Assembly: GCF_028330985.1 (NCBI RefSeq) | Contig: NZ_JAQMUE010000055.1 | Coordinates: forward strand, 1-35,183 | From: Roseofilum reptotaenium CS-1145 | GTDB taxonomy: Bacteria; Cyanobacteriota; Cyanobacteriia; Cyanobacteriales; Desertifilaceae | Length of the DNA stretch: 35,183 bases | Direction: 5' to 3' | Shown: in pieces, positions 15,042-24,627 of the stretch | Numbering within the stretch: position 1 is the first letter of the stretch | Layout: each line of letters starts with the position of its first letter | The notes under the pieces: model-generated | What the model saw: the letters and a program-made list of their open reading frames with translations, nothing else | What the model was told of the DNA's origin: nothing | Databases searched by the model: none | Program-made: the position numbers and the translations under genes

Positions 15042-16387
15042 TTTACCCGAATCTAAATTCATTTCTCTATGACTTACGCTATGGATTAGGGAGCGATAAA
15101 GAGCAACTTCAGGAAAATCGCTTAGGTTTTTGGCGCAAAGTTGATCCGCAGTTAGATGTAGAAGAACGGGTTAGTCAGGAAAAGGAATATGAAAACAAAG
15201 ATTTCGCTTGGTTAAAATTCCTGCAATTTGAGTTGCCTCTCGATGGTTTTTCTGCACCCGCACAACTCCGGGATAGCTATGGTTTGTTGGTAAATTATTC
15301 GATAGATAAACAAGATAATAGGTCTGATTATTCGCCTCAAGATTACGATCAATTGCCTAATCTCAAGAATAGAATCCTAAAACACCTTGCCCATGGGCAA
15401 GATATCAGTCAATCGCAAAACTGCTACGGCACACTTGGCCAATCTTGGCTATTGTGGGCGCAAGTTTCCACAGATACAGATACAAAATCGGTGGCTGAAG
15501 CTTGCTGGGAAAAGTTGCGTCCAGATGACAACTGGGCGGCTAAACCCTGTTATTTGGGACATTGGAACGGTGCAGATATTTATGAGGTGCTGAGATTTCC
15601 GCAAAATTGGCAACAAAGTTGGCAAAAATTCCAGCAACACTATTATCATCTGGTGCTGGTTTTATTTCATCCCTCTGGCTCAATCGAAGCCCATCAGAAC
15701 GTAATGCAAGTCCATTATGAAACGTTTCTCAAGTTGTTTTGTTTCCACAATAAAATGATATGGTCGTATTGGCGACATCAAGGGCAAGTCAAAATATTGC
15801 ATGATGAATATGGCGAGCTAAAAAGTTTGATGAAAAATGTGCAAGATGGAAATCGGGAAACTCTAAAAGCGATGCGAGAAAACTTAAAGAAAAGCTTGCA
15901 GTTTTCCTCGACTTATGCTATAGGATTAAAAGATATCCAAGACCAAAAACATACGATAACCGTAAATGCCCATAACCATGGGAAAATCTGGCAAGAATTT
16001 GGGCTGAATTCATCACCACAAGTTCGGGAATGGATAGAGGAAACCTATCTGAAACAAATTGAAGCGGACTATGACAGTTTAGCGCCAGTTCTACCGATGA
16101 CGGAGAATTTGATGCGATCGCTAGAAGGTATGATTAACCTAGAGCAAACCGAGAGCGATCGCGAACTCAATGATAGGCTTCAAGCACTCCAAGTTTTTGG
16201 TGCAGCTCTAGCCGTTGCCAGCATTACCGCTACTCTAGTCTCGACTCAAGCAAAAGAGCCAACACGATCGTCCGTTCCACCGCCACCAGGCTGGCCCTTC
16301 TGGTACATTATCCTATGGACTGTAGGGATGGGATGTTTAGCAATGATTGGGGTAGTTTGGGGGTTAAAAAAGGATCGGAAGAAATAG
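15017..16387 (+). CDS. Hypothetical membrane-anchored protein with C-terminal hairpin of two TM helices
   Basis: A 456-residue protein of unknown function; a second in-frame ATG two codons in (15023) is equally possible. Residues 1-230 form a soluble, Trp- and Tyr-rich domain beginning IYPNLNSFLYDLRYGLG. About 230-390 are mostly helical and charged, with a long amphipathic helix before the membrane. Two transmembrane helices lie at about 394-412 (VFGAALAVASITATLVST) and 430-449 (WYIILWTVGMGCLAMIGVVW), linked by a Pro-rich loop, and the protein ends in a basic tail. A long helix feeding a C-terminal two-helix hairpin recalls CorA-like channels and pore-forming immune effectors, but this is shape only. 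It overlaps the 143-aa gene. Confidence 0.75.
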   Translation: MVMDKTQLIYPNLNSFLYDLRYGLGSDKEQLQENRLGFWRKVDPQLDVEERVSQEKEYENKDFAWLKFLQFELPLDGFSAPAQLRDSYGLLVNYSIDKQDNRSDYSPQDYDQLPNLKNRILKHLAHGQDISQSQNCYGTLGQSWLLWAQVSTDTDTKSVAEACWEKLRPDDNWAAKPCYLGHWNGADIYEVLRFPQNWQQSWQKFQQHYYHLVLVLFHPSGSIEAHQNVMQVHYETFLKLFCFHNKMIWSYWRHQGQVKILHDEYGELKSLMKNVQDGNRETLKAMRENLKKSLQFSSTYAIGLKDIQDQKHTITVNAHNHGKIWQEFGLNSSPQVREWIEETYLKQIEADYDSLAPVLPMTENLMRSLEGMINLEQTESDRELNDRLQALQVFGAALAVASITATLVSTQAKEPTRSSVPPPPGWPFWYIILWTVGMGCLAMIGVVWGLKKDRKK

Positions 16388-16430
16388 CGATCGCCCCCTC
16401 ACACGCTCCCCAAAAATCATTCTCACCCTA

Positions 16431-16459
16431 TAGACAAACACTGCCAGATACTCTATAGT
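16431..16459 (+). promoter_or_regulatory. Candidate promoter of the ribosomal supercluster
   Basis: TAGACA at 16431-16436 and TATAGT at 16454-16459 are each one mismatch from the sigma-70 consensus and are 17 bases apart. Transcription would start near 16466, about 320 bases before rplC. A second AT-rich hexamer, TATATT at 16462-16467, is a weaker alternative -10. Confidence 0.6.
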
Positions 16460-16465
16460 GGTATA

Positions 16466-16788
16466 TTGTCGCCAAAAATAAGGTTGCTCACTTTTCGTGA
16501 GACCTTCTAACGGAGACCCCAGTCGCCATAAGGAAACTGAGCCTTAGCGTGCTTAAGTCCAGGTGCTATAGATAAGGGTAACCAGTAATTCAAAACTTGG
16601 TTGTCTAAAGTGTTAAGGCCAATCCCCTTAATACGAATCTAAATAATTCAGCCAACTGCCTGAGTCTTGCTGTTGAAGTGAGGCCGGCATTTGTCTGAGT
16701 AACACTTAGGGAAAATTATAGATCCGGCCCATCCAATTAGGATGTGGCTTAATCGTTGTCTGTAAACAAAAAGGAGACTACCCAACCT
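16466..16788 (+). promoter_or_regulatory. Long structured 5' leader of the rplC operon
   Basis: No gene is seen in this stretch. It has several possible stems: CTCAC/GTGAG at 16487-16501 with outer GGT/ACC; GGCCGG/CCGGCC at 16682-16687 and 16724-16729, which encloses CTGAGT/ACTTAG at 16695-16709; the Shine-Dalgarno sequence AAGGAG follows at 16771-16776. Long leaders of ribosomal operons often bind one of the encoded proteins; in E. coli L4 does this for the S10 operon. Whether that holds here is inference. Confidence 0.45.
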
Positions 16789-17439
16789 GTGTCTGTAGGT
16801 ATTCTCGGAACCAAACTCGGCATGACCCAAATCTTCGACATGGAAGAAGGAATCGCCATTCCGGTCACCGTTGTCCAAGCTGGGCCATGCACCGTAACCC
16901 AAATCAAAACCCCAGAAACCGATGGTTATAGTGCCATCCAACTGGGCTATGATGCTGTACCGAAAAAGCGGCTCAACCGTCCAGAAGTTGGGCACTTAGA
17001 AAAATCGGGCGCTGTGGCAGGGGAAACTGGACTGCGGCATCTGCGAGAATATCGCAGCGATACCGTCAGCAGCTATGAACTCGGTCAAGAACTCAAAGCT
17101 GACTTCTTTACAGAAGGTCAACTGGTTGATGTCGTTGGTAAAAGTATCGGTCGCGGGTTCGCCGGTTACCAAAAGCGCCATAACTTCCGCCGGGGGCCCA
17201 TGTCCCACGGTTCAAAAAACCACCGCCTTCCTGGATCAACCGGAGCCGGAACCACCCCTGGACGAATTTATCCAGGGAAGAAAATGGCAGGACGTAAAGG
17301 CAATGCCCAAATCACGATCCGCAAACTGCAAGTCGTGCGGGTAGATGCCGATCGCAACCTACTGCTGATTAAAGGTTCAGTTCCTGGCAAACCCGGAACG
17401 CTCCTGAGTATCGCTCCAACCAATAAAGTGGGCGGCTGA
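16789..17439 (+). CDS. rplC: 50S ribosomal protein L3
   Basis: A 216-residue protein that binds near the 3' end of 23S rRNA and helps start assembly of the large subunit. I chose the GTG at 16789 because the protein then begins [15 protein letters not shown], as L3 does, and AAGGAG lies at 16771-16776; an in-frame TTG 33 bases earlier would add a non-homologous start. The highly conserved loop [18 protein letters not shown] reaches toward the peptidyl transferase centre. It is the first gene of the cluster; rpsJ, which precedes rplC in many bacteria, is absent, as expected in cyanobacteria where S10 lies with tuf. Confidence 0.97.
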   Translation: MSVGILGTKLGMTQIFDMEEGIAIPVTVVQAGPCTVTQIKTPETDGYSAIQLGYDAVPKKRLNRPEVGHLEKSGAVAGETGLRHLREYRSDTVSSYELGQELKADFFTEGQLVDVVGKSIGRGFAGYQKRHNFRRGPMSHGSKNHRLPGSTGAGTTPGRIYPGKKMAGRKGNAQITIRKLQVVRVDADRNLLLIKGSVPGKPGTLLSIAPTNKVGG

Positions 17440-17505
17440 TCCATAAAGAAAGAGAGCCACTCTATCTAAGGGATCAAAGCAAGTAGAAAAGGAAAGATCG
17501 AAACT

Positions 17506-18138
17506 ATGGTTAGTTGCGTAAGGAAAGACTGGCAAGGGTCAGAGGTGGGCGAAGCCAGCCTTGAACTCAAGGTCGCCAAAGAAGAAACGAGCGCTCACAT
17601 TGTCCACCGGGCCCTCGTGCGTCAACTCAATAATGCCCGCCAAGGAACCGCTTGCAGCAAGACCCGCGCCGAAGTTAGAGGGGGCGGACGCAAGCCTTGG
17701 CGGCAAAAAGGAACCGGTCGCGCTCGTGCAGGTTCTATTCGTTCTCCCCTGTGGCGAGGGGGTGGGGTGATCTTCGGGCCCAAGCCCAGAAGTTATGAAA
17801 CCAAGATGAACCGTAAAGAGCGGCGCTTGGCCTTAACTACTGCCTTAATGGGCAGAACCGATGACCTGATTGTAGTCGAAGAAATTGGCGACAACCTGGC
17901 TCGGCCCAAAACCCAAGAACTCCTAGGGGCGATTGGCCGTTGGGGAGCAGCAGAGACCGACAAAGTGCTACTTATCATCCCCGAACGCCATGAAAACCTC
18001 TATTTGTCTGCTCGCAATGTCCCCAGACTGCGATTAATTCTTGCCGAGCAACTTAATGTCTACGACATCCTGAATGCAGACAAAATCATAGCCACCGGTT
18101 CCGCTCTCGAAAAAATCCAGGAGGTCTATGGTGAGTAA
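17506..18138 (+). CDS. rplD: 50S ribosomal protein L4
   Basis: A 210-residue early-assembly protein of the large subunit whose loop lines the peptide exit tunnel. The tunnel loop is visible as [17 protein letters not shown] followed by [16 protein letters not shown]. In E. coli L4 also represses its own operon, which makes it the natural candidate to bind the long leader here. It starts with ATG 66 bases after rplC, and its end overlaps rplW by 11 bases, so the two are translationally coupled. Confidence 0.97.
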   Translation: MVSCVRKDWQGSEVGEASLELKVAKEETSAHIVHRALVRQLNNARQGTACSKTRAEVRGGGRKPWRQKGTGRARAGSIRSPLWRGGGVIFGPKPRSYETKMNRKERRLALTTALMGRTDDLIVVEEIGDNLARPKTQELLGAIGRWGAAETDKVLLIIPERHENLYLSARNVPRLRLILAEQLNVYDILNADKIIATGSALEKIQEVYGE

Positions 18139-18442
18139 TTCTACTATTTCAGGCAATCGCGCCCTACCTGACCTGATCCGCCGCCCGATCGTCACCGAAA
18201 AAGGAACTCGACTCTTAGAAGACAACAAATATGTCTTTGAAGTCCTTCCCCAGGCCACCAAGCCAGAAATTAAGGCGGCGATCGAAAGCCTATTTGAGGT
18301 CAAAGTGACCAAGGTAAACACCTATCGCGCCCCCCGTAAAAAACGGCGTGTAGGTCGCTTCACGGGATATAAAGCTCAATACAAACGAGCTGTAGTTACC
18401 CTATCCCCCGGCGACCAGATCATCTTGTTCCCAGAAGTGTAA
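18128..18442 (+). CDS. rplW: 50S ribosomal protein L23
   Basis: A 104-residue protein at the tunnel exit, the docking site for trigger factor and signal recognition particle. The family signature [18 protein letters not shown] follows a slightly extended N-terminus ([16 protein letters not shown]); an internal GTG at 18131 is a possible alternative start. The C-terminal [19 protein letters not shown] is the conserved beta-hairpin and basic stretch. It overlaps rplD by 11 bases. Confidence 0.97.
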   Translation: MVSNSTISGNRALPDLIRRPIVTEKGTRLLEDNKYVFEVLPQATKPEIKAAIESLFEVKVTKVNTYRAPRKKRRVGRFTGYKAQYKRAVVTLSPGDQIILFPEV

Positions 18443-18455
18443 TTGATGAACTGTT

Positions 18456-19319
18456 ATGGGCATTCGATCCTACAAACCCTATACCTCAAGTACCCGGCAG
18501 CAGAGTGTCTCTGATTTTGCGGAGATCACTAAAGATCGGCCAGAGAAATCCCTGATCAAAAAAAATCACCGGGTCAAAGGCCGGAATAACCGAGGGGTTA
18601 TTACCTGTCGCCATCGGGGGGGCGGTCATAAGCGGCGCTATCGTCTGGTTGATTTCCGGCGGAATAAATTCAACGTTCCCGCCAAAGTTGCGGCGATCGA
18701 GTACGATCCCAACCGCAACGCTCGCCTAGCCCTGTTGTTTTACACCGATGGTGAAAAACGGTACATCCTCCATCCTAGAGGATTAGCCGTAGGCACAACT
18801 GTGATTTCCGGTGAAAACGTTCCCATTGAAGTCGGCAACTGTATGCCCTTGGGTAACATGCCCTTGGGAACCAGCGTTCATAACATTGAACTCGTCTCCG
18901 GACGGGGTGGGCAAATTGTGCGTGCGGCTGGAGCTACGGCGCAAGTTGTCGCCAAAGAAGGGGACTATGTAACCCTGCGTTTACCCTCTACAGAAGTGCG
19001 GTTGGTGCGCAAAGAATGCTACGCCACCATTGGCCAAGTGGGCAACGTAGAAGCTCGTAATATCACCCTAGGAAAAGCTGGACGGACTCGGAGGAAAGGT
19101 CGTCGGCCTCAAGTGCGAGGTAGCGTCATGAACCCCGTGGATCACCCCCATGGTGGTGGTGAAGGACGGGCTCCCGTCGGTCGCAGTGGCCCTGTAACCC
19201 CTTGGGGTAAACCAGCCTTGGGTGCAAAAACACGGAAGAAACATAAATCTAGCGATCGCTTGATTGTACGTCGTCGTCGTCGGACTTCCAAGCGCGGTCG
19301 CGGAGGTCGTCAAGCCTAA
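18456..19319 (+). CDS. rplB: 50S ribosomal protein L2
   Basis: A 287-residue protein needed for subunit association and peptidyl transferase activity. The near-universal [18 protein letters not shown] motif, with its essential His, lies at about residues 228-245, followed by [10 protein letters not shown]. The C-terminal tail is strongly basic ([15 protein letters not shown]). Length is normal. It starts 13 bases after rplW. A tandem AT repeat follows the stop, so this is one of the larger gaps inside the cluster. Confidence 0.98.
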   Translation: MGIRSYKPYTSSTRQQSVSDFAEITKDRPEKSLIKKNHRVKGRNNRGVITCRHRGGGHKRRYRLVDFRRNKFNVPAKVAAIEYDPNRNARLALLFYTDGEKRYILHPRGLAVGTTVISGENVPIEVGNCMPLGNMPLGTSVHNIELVSGRGGQIVRAAGATAQVVAKEGDYVTLRLPSTEVRLVRKECYATIGQVGNVEARNITLGKAGRTRRKGRRPQVRGSVMNPVDHPHGGGEGRAPVGRSGPVTPWGKPALGAKTRKKHKSSDRLIVRRRRRTSKRGRGGRQA

Positions 19320-19322
19320 TCA

Positions 19323-19352
19323 ATTAAAAATTAAAAATTAAAAATTAAAAAA
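19323..19352 (+). repeat. Tandem TTAAAAA heptamer repeat between rplB and rpsS
   Basis: Four head-to-tail units of TTAAAAA run from 19324 to about 19352. The downstream part of the same 101-base gap (TTTTTAATGTTTTGATTGA near 19372-19391) is nearly the reverse complement of the repeat start, so the gap could fold into a long AT hairpin. Arrays like this are common dispersed repeats in cyanobacteria but unusual within a ribosomal operon. Confidence 0.8.
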
Positions 19353-19420
19353 TGACTGTTTTTAGTTTTGGTTTTTAATGTTTTGATTGACTCCCCTGAT
19401 TACATAACCTTGAAAGTCTT

Positions 19421-19699
19421 ATGGCTCGTTCCTTAAAAAAAGGCCCCTTTGTTGCCGACCATCTGTTAACCAAAATTGAAAAACTCAATGATAGAGGCGA
19501 AAAACAAGTGATTAAAACTTGGTCTCGCCCCTCCACCATTGTGCCTCAGATGATTGGCCATACCATTGCTGTTCATAATGGCCGCCAGCATGTTCCCGTG
19601 TTTATCACAGAACAGATGGTCGGACATAAATTAGGAGAATTTGCTCCCACTCGAACCTATCGAGGCCATGCAAAGAGCGACAAAAAAGCTCGCCGATAA
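19421..19699 (+). CDS. rpsS: 30S ribosomal protein S19
   Basis: A 92-residue small-subunit head protein that contacts S13 and 16S rRNA. The start [16 protein letters not shown] and the inner [16 protein letters not shown] are textbook S19. The length is exact for the family. It follows the AT repeat by about 70 bases, so its translation is not coupled to rplB. Confidence 0.98.
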   Translation: MARSLKKGPFVADHLLTKIEKLNDRGEKQVIKTWSRPSTIVPQMIGHTIAVHNGRQHVPVFITEQMVGHKLGEFAPTRTYRGHAKSDKKARR

Positions 19700-19760
19700 T
19701 TAATATTCCCCCTAGGGATAATCGGTTTCCCCCTTATTGACTCAGGATGAAAGAAAAACG

Positions 19761-20123
19761 ATGGCAATCGATACTTCTGTAGAAACTCGTGCGATCGCAC
19801 GGTACATCCGTATGTCCCCCCATAAAGTCCGTCGAGTATTAGACCAAATTCGGGGAAAAACCTATCGGGATGCACTGATCGTACTCGAATTCATGCCCTA
19901 CCGTGCCTGTCAACCCGTCTTAAAAGTGTTGCGATCGGCAGTCGCGAATGCGGAACATAACCAGGGACTCGACCCTAGAAGCCTAGTGATTAGCAAAGCC
20001 TTTGCTGACGCTGGCCCAGCCCTCAAGCGCTTTCGCCCTCGGGCCCAAGGACGGGCTTATCAAATTCGTAAACCCACCTGTCATATTACAGTAGCTGTTG
20101 CCCCAGAAGCGGCCAGCAGTTAG
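19761..20123 (+). CDS. rplV: 50S ribosomal protein L22
   Basis: L22 lines the peptide exit tunnel and forms its constriction with L4. The ATG at 19761 gives a 120-residue product starting [18 protein letters not shown]; an in-frame TTG at 19737 would add eight non-homologous residues. An AGGATGAAAG stretch precedes the ATG. The segment [18 protein letters not shown] and the C-terminal loop [20 protein letters not shown] are diagnostic. Confidence 0.96.
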   Translation: MAIDTSVETRAIARYIRMSPHKVRRVLDQIRGKTYRDALIVLEFMPYRACQPVLKVLRSAVANAEHNQGLDPRSLVISKAFADAGPALKRFRPRAQGRAYQIRKPTCHITVAVAPEAASS

Positions 20124-20155
20124 CTCAACCGTTGATTGATTGAGAGGATTACTCT

Positions 20156-20887
20156 GTGGGACAAAAAATACACCCAACTGGGTTTCGGCTAGGAATCACT
20201 CAAGAACACCGTTCTCGCTGGTTCGCGGATTCCAGACATTACCCAGGAATCTTACAAGAAGACTTTAAGATTCGTAAATATGTAGAAAAACAACTCAATA
20301 ATGCCGGGATTTCCCAAGTCCGCATTGAGCGCAAAGCCGATCAGATCGACCTAGAAATCCATACCGCCCGTCCGGGTGTCGTCGTCGGTCGAGGGGGTCA
20401 AGGTATTGAGTCTCTACGCACTAACCTGCAAAAAGAAATTGGCGATAGCAATCGTCAAATTCGGATTAACGTCGTCGAAGTTACCCGTGTCGATGCTGAT
20501 GCCGGTCTCCTGGCTGAATATATCGCCCAACAACTCGAACGTCGGGTATCCTTCCGCCGGGTTGTGCGCCAAGCCATCCAACGGGCCCAACGGGCAGGGG
20601 TTCAAGGGATCAAAATCCAAGTTAGTGGCCGTCTGAATGGAGCAGAAATTGCTCGGACAGAATGGACCAGAGAAGGACGAGTACCCCTGCATACCCTTCG
20701 GGCTGACATTGACTACGCTTACCGCACCGCTCAAACCATTTACGGGATCTTGGGCATTAAACTTTGGGTCTTCAAAGGAGAAATTATCCCTGGGCAAGAA
20801 GAAACTCCCCCACCTGGGCCCACCCCCAACCGTCGTCGAGGAAATCGCCGTCGCCCCCAATTTGAAGACCGATCCAACGAGAACTAA
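20156..20887 (+). CDS. rpsC: 30S ribosomal protein S3
   Basis: A 243-residue small-subunit protein at the mRNA entry site. The start [14 protein letters not shown] follows a GTG at 20156. The KH domain is visible around [14 protein letters not shown] (about residues 74-87), and the C-terminal domain ends in a short tail rich in Pro, Arg and Asn that varies among cyanobacteria. It follows rplV by 32 bases, with GAGG at 20141-20144 as a plausible ribosome binding site. Confidence 0.98.
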   Translation: MGQKIHPTGFRLGITQEHRSRWFADSRHYPGILQEDFKIRKYVEKQLNNAGISQVRIERKADQIDLEIHTARPGVVVGRGGQGIESLRTNLQKEIGDSNRQIRINVVEVTRVDADAGLLAEYIAQQLERRVSFRRVVRQAIQRAQRAGVQGIKIQVSGRLNGAEIARTEWTREGRVPLHTLRADIDYAYRTAQTIYGILGIKLWVFKGEIIPGQEETPPPGPTPNRRRGNRRRPQFEDRSNEN

Positions 20888-20925
20888 TCGTTATTGGTGA
20901 CCCATTATTGAATTGAGTTCTGGTC

Positions 20926-21342
20926 ATGTTAAGTCCAAGAAGAACAAAATTTCGCAAACAACACCGAGGTCGAATGCAAGGGTTGGCTTCCCGTGGGAAC
21001 GTCATTAATTTTGGAGACTTTGGTCTTCAAGCCCTAGAACCTCATTGGATTACCTCCCGCCAAATTGAATCGGGTCGTCGAGCGATGACTCGGTATATCA
21101 AGCGGGGCGGGAAAATTTGGATTCGCATTTTCCCCGACAAACCGGTAACCATGCGCCCAGCCGAAACCCGGATGGGTTCCGGGAAAGGAAACCCAGAATA
21201 TTGGGTAGCCGTAGTCAAACCCGGACGGATTATTTATGAAATTGCGGGTGTGCCAGAAGACATTGCCCGTGAAGCCATGCGTCTGGCTTCCCATAAATTT
21301 CCGATCAAGACTAAATTTTTGGTGCGTGATTCCCAAGGTTAG
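20926..21342 (+). CDS. rplP: 50S ribosomal protein L16
   Basis: A 138-residue protein near the A site of the large subunit. The start [19 protein letters not shown] and the loop [17 protein letters not shown] are diagnostic. It ends five bases before rpmC, so the two are translated in close succession. Length is normal for the family. Confidence 0.98.
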   Translation: MLSPRRTKFRKQHRGRMQGLASRGNVINFGDFGLQALEPHWITSRQIESGRRAMTRYIKRGGKIWIRIFPDKPVTMRPAETRMGSGKGNPEYWVAVVKPGRIIYEIAGVPEDIAREAMRLASHKFPIKTKFLVRDSQG

Positions 21343-21347
21343 AGAAG

Positions 21348-21602
21348 ATGCCATTACCTAAGATTGACGAGGTGAGAAACCTTACCGATGAGGAACTGGG
21401 CGAGCAGATTGTAGCCATTAAACGTGAATTATTTCAGTTGCGGCTCAAGCAAGCCACCGGCCAGGGAGAAATCAAACCTCATCAGTTCAAACACCTCAAA
21501 CACCGCCAGTCGCAGCTCTTGATGGTTGAAAGGCAGAGGCAGTTGGCTCAAACCCAATCGCAAGACACGACGACACCTGTAGAGGACACAGAGGAGTCAT
21601 AA
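21348..21602 (+). CDS. rpmC: 50S ribosomal protein L29
   Basis: A small, helical protein (84 residues) at the tunnel exit beside L23. The two-helix core is clear (LTDEELGEQIVAIKRELF, then RLKQATGQ). The C-terminal 15-20 residues (QSQDTTTPVEDTEES) are a polar, acidic tail longer than the bacterial average of about 65 residues. The stop is four bases before the rpsQ start. Confidence 0.96.
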   Translation: MPLPKIDEVRNLTDEELGEQIVAIKRELFQLRLKQATGQGEIKPHQFKHLKHRQSQLLMVERQRQLAQTQSQDTTTPVEDTEES

Positions 21603-21605
21603 TCT

Positions 21606-21848
21606 ATGCCTGTCAAAGAACGAGTGGGTACTGTAATTAGCAATAAAATGCAGAAGACCGTGGTGGTAGCGATTGAAAACCGCAGCGCCCACCCCAAATA
21701 CGGTAAAACCGTAGTCAAAACCAAGCATTACAAAGCCCACGACGAAGACAACCAATGTAAAGAAGGCGATCGCGTCTTAATTAAAGAGTCTCGTCCCCTG
21801 AGTCGAACCAAACGTTGGACTGTCAGTGAGATCCTAGAATCTCGTTAG
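21606..21848 (+). CDS. rpsQ: 30S ribosomal protein S17
   Basis: An 80-residue OB-fold protein of the small subunit. [20 protein letters not shown] and the later [18 protein letters not shown] are diagnostic. It starts three bases after the rpmC stop, which suggests translational coupling. Nothing unusual is seen. Confidence 0.98.
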   Translation: MPVKERVGTVISNKMQKTVVVAIENRSAHPKYGKTVVKTKHYKAHDEDNQCKEGDRVLIKESRPLSRTKRWTVSEILESR

Positions 21849-21898
21849 TGACTGTTTATGCAGAGCGTTGATTCCCTTTTTGATCCAGGAATAAACCT

Positions 21899-22264
21899 AT
21901 GATTCAACAAGAATCCTATCTCAATGTAGCCGATAACAGTGGCGCTCGTAAGATCATGTGTATTCGGGTTCTCGGTGGCAACCGAACCTATGGTTGCATT
22001 GGCGACGAAATTGTTGCTGTCGTCAAAGATGTCAACCCCAATATGGCGATCAAAAAATCCGATGTGGTTCGCGCTGTAATTGTGAGAACTAAAAAAGGAT
22101 TGCGCCGCGACAGTGGCATGAGTATTCGCTTTGATGATAATGCTGCCGTCATTATTAACAAAGATGGCAACCCCAGGGGAACCCGTGTATTCGGCCCAGT
22201 GGCTCGTGAATTGCGAGATAAGAATTACACGAAAATCGTATCCCTAGCACCGGAGGTTCTGTAA
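21899..22264 (+). CDS. rplN: 50S ribosomal protein L14
   Basis: A 121-residue protein at the subunit interface. The start [19 protein letters not shown] is diagnostic, and the length is typical. AGGA at about 21888-21891 is the likely ribosome binding site. Its TAA overlaps the next ATG by one base (TAATG), so rplX is translationally coupled. Confidence 0.98.
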   Translation: MIQQESYLNVADNSGARKIMCIRVLGGNRTYGCIGDEIVAVVKDVNPNMAIKKSDVVRAVIVRTKKGLRRDSGMSIRFDDNAAVIINKDGNPRGTRVFGPVARELRDKNYTKIVSLAPEVL

Positions 22265-22614
22265 TGGCTAAAGCCGTAAAACAGAAATCACTTGCGACAA
22301 AAATGCATGTCAAAAAAGGCGATACCGTGCAAGTGATTGCGGGCAAGGATAAGGGAAAAGTTGGAGAAGTGCTTGAGGCGCTGCCCAAACTCAGTAAAGT
22401 CGTGGTTCAAAACGTGAATATTAGAACCAAACACGTTAAACCCAGACAAGAAGGAGAATCGGGACAAATCAAGACCTTTGAAGCTCCCATCCATAGCTCG
22501 AATGTAATGCTCTATTCCACCAAAGAAAAAGTAGCCTCTCGTGTCTCCTATACCGTTAATGAAGACGGAAAGAAGGTACGGATGCTCAAAAAAACTGGGG
22601 AAATCATTGATTAA
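22264..22614 (+). CDS. rplX: 50S ribosomal protein L24
   Basis: A 116-residue protein that starts assembly of the large subunit. The KOW motif is visible as [20 protein letters not shown] at about residues 17-36, and [20 protein letters not shown] follows. Start and stop positions are those expected from family length. The one-base overlap with rplN implies coupled translation. Confidence 0.98.
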   Translation: MAKAVKQKSLATKMHVKKGDTVQVIAGKDKGKVGEVLEALPKLSKVVVQNVNIRTKHVKPRQEGESGQIKTFEAPIHSSNVMLYSTKEKVASRVSYTVNEDGKKVRMLKKTGEIID

Positions 22615-22631
22615 GTTGGCAGGAAATCGCT

Positions 22632-23177
22632 ATGGTACAACCCCTTAAAACCCGATATCAAGAAAAAATTGTTCCCAAACTGATGGAGCAATTTGGGTAC
22701 ACGAATATTCATCAAGTACCCAAAATCGAAAAAGTAACCATTAACCGAGGACTTGGAGAAGCATCTCAAAATGCCAAATCTCTAGAAGCCTCCCAAAAGG
22801 AATTGGCGATCATTACTGGACAAAAACCGGTAGTGACTCGTGCGAAAAAGGCGATCGCTGGATTCAAAATTCGGAAAGGAATGCCCATTGGCATCATGGT
22901 CACCCTACGCAGTGATCGCATGTATGCGTTCCTAGACCGATTAATGAACTTGGCTCTGCCCCGTATTCGGGACTTTCGAGGCGTTAGCCCCAAGAGTTTC
23001 GATGGACGCGGGAACTATAATCTCGGTCTGCGGGAGCAGCTCATTTTCCCCGAAATAGAATATGACAAAATTGACCAAATTCGAGGGATGGATGTTGCTA
23101 TTACTACAACCGCTCAATCCGATGAAGAAGGACGCGCCTTACTGCGGGAAATGGGAATGCCTTTCCGGGAAAACTAA
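22632..23177 (+). CDS. rplE: 50S ribosomal protein L5
   Basis: A 181-residue protein of the central protuberance that binds 5S rRNA and contacts P-site t[22 protein letters not shown] near the N-terminus and the central [16 protein letters not shown] are diagnostic. It starts 17 bases after rplX; rpsN (S14), which follows rplE in many bacteria, is missing here, as is usual for cyanobacteria. Confidence 0.98.
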   Translation: MVQPLKTRYQEKIVPKLMEQFGYTNIHQVPKIEKVTINRGLGEASQNAKSLEASQKELAIITGQKPVVTRAKKAIAGFKIRKGMPIGIMVTLRSDRMYAFLDRLMNLALPRIRDFRGVSPKSFDGRGNYNLGLREQLIFPEIEYDKIDQIRGMDVAITTTAQSDEEGRALLREMGMPFREN

Positions 23178-23202
23178 AGGAGTTTTATCGAGAGAGTAAA
23201 CG

Positions 23203-23604
23203 ATGGCCGTAAACGACACGATCGCGGATATGCTCACGCGCCTTCGCAATGCGAACTTAGCGCGGCATCAAACCACTCAAGTTCCATCCACTAAACTCAC
23301 CCGGAGTATTGCCCAAGTCTTAAAAGATGAAGGCTTTATTTCCGATTTTGAGAATGTGGGGGAAGGAGTCAAAACCCAGCTCCGGATTGCCCTCAAATAT
23401 AAAGGCAAAAACCGAAGCCCAATTATCAGCAAACTCGAACGGGTCAGTCGTCCCGGTCTGAGGGTTTATAAAAATCGCAAGGAACTCCCCCGCGTTTTAG
23501 GTGGGATTGGAATTGCCATTATTTCGACCTCCCATGGCATTATGACTGACCGTGAAGCCCGTCGCCAAGGTATTGGTGGTGAAGTGCTTTGCTATGTTTG
23601 GTAG
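23203..23604 (+). CDS. rpsH: 30S ribosomal protein S8
   Basis: A 133-residue central-domain protein that binds helix 21 of 16S rRNA; in E. coli it is the repressor of the spc operon. The start [17 protein letters not shown] and the end [20 protein letters not shown] are diagnostic. AAGGAG at 23176-23181 is a good but rather distant ribosome binding site. Confidence 0.98.
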   Translation: MAVNDTIADMLTRLRNANLARHQTTQVPSTKLTRSIAQVLKDEGFISDFENVGEGVKTQLRIALKYKGKNRSPIISKLERVSRPGLRVYKNRKELPRVLGGIGIAIISTSHGIMTDREARRQGIGGEVLCYVW

Positions 23605-23677
23605 CTTTGAATTGACGATTGCTCCAGAGCAAGCATCAATGATTAGACCCATGAACAAGGACAACAAGTAAAAGATT

Positions 23678-24241
23678 ATGTCTCGAATTGGTAAACGTCC
23701 TATTAATATTCCTGACAAAGTAACGGTTACCCTTAATGGTCAACAAGTCTCTGTCAAAGGGCCAAAAGGACAGCTAGAGCGCATCTTGCCTTCAGAAGTC
23801 ACGATTGAACAAGACAACAATACCTTAATTGTGAAACGGCGCAATGACTCCCGTAAATGTCGGGCGGCTCATGGTTTATGCCGTACCCTCGTCTTCAATA
23901 TGGTGGAAGGGGTATCCAAGGGCTTTGAAAAACGCCTGGAACTGCAAGGGGTAGGCTATCGGGCCCAAGCCAAGGGCAAAGCCTTAACCTTAAATGTGGG
24001 ATATAGCAAACCCGTAGATGTTGACCCTCCAGACGGGATCAATTTTGCTGTGGTCGATAATACCGGCAAAGCAGTTAATCAAGGCACTTTTGTGGTGATT
24101 AGCGGCATCGATAAAGAAGTGGTGGGCAATACTGCCGCCAAAATTCGCGATGTTCGTCCTCCCGAAGTCTATAAGGGTAAAGGCATTCGCTATCAGGGCG
24201 AAATCGTCAGACGTAAAGCGGGTAAGGCAGGTAAGAAATAA
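23678..24241 (+). CDS. rplF: 50S ribosomal protein L6
   Basis: A 187-residue two-domain protein near the GTPase-associated centre. The start [18 protein letters not shown] and the C-terminal [18 protein letters not shown] are diagnostic. The inner segment [19 protein letters not shown] has two Cys and differs slightly from the usual RARHGLxRTLVANMV, which I take as lineage variation. It ends two bases before rplR. Confidence 0.97.
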   Translation: MSRIGKRPINIPDKVTVTLNGQQVSVKGPKGQLERILPSEVTIEQDNNTLIVKRRNDSRKCRAAHGLCRTLVFNMVEGVSKGFEKRLELQGVGYRAQAKGKALTLNVGYSKPVDVDPPDGINFAVVDNTGKAVNQGTFVVISGIDKEVVGNTAAKIRDVRPPEVYKGKGIRYQGEIVRRKAGKAGKK

Positions 24242-24243
24242 CC

Positions 24244-24609
24244 ATGAAACGAACCAGACAAGAATTTCGGCAGCGTAGACACAATCGCATTCGCAAGTCA
24301 GTCAGCGGAACGACTGAGCGTCCCCGGTTAGCGGTGTTTCGCTCCAATCAGCATATCTATGCTCAGGTCATTGATGATACCCAACATCATACCCTGGCGG
24401 CAGCTTCCACAATGGAATCAGAAATCAAATCTGCATTGAATGCTGCGGGTAGGACTTGTGAAGCGTCTGCCCAAGTGGGTAAGGCGATCGCCGAACGAGC
24501 CATCAATAAAGGGGTTTCCAAAGTGGTGTTCGACCGAGGTGGAAATTTGTACCATGGCCGCGTTAAAGCCTTAGCCGATGCGGCCCGTGAAGCTGGATTA
24601 GACTTTTAG
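24244..24609 (+). CDS. rplR: 50S ribosomal protein L18
   Basis: A 121-residue 5S-rRNA-binding protein of the central protuberance. [18 protein letters not shown] and the C-terminal [20 protein letters not shown] are diagnostic. It starts two bases after rplF and ends 18 bases before rpsE. Length is normal. Confidence 0.98.
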   Translation: MKRTRQEFRQRRHNRIRKSVSGTTERPRLAVFRSNQHIYAQVIDDTQHHTLAAASTMESEIKSALNAAGRTCEASAQVGKAIAERAINKGVSKVVFDRGGNLYHGRVKALADAAREAGLDF

Positions 24610-24627
24610 CATAAACCCACAAAAACC

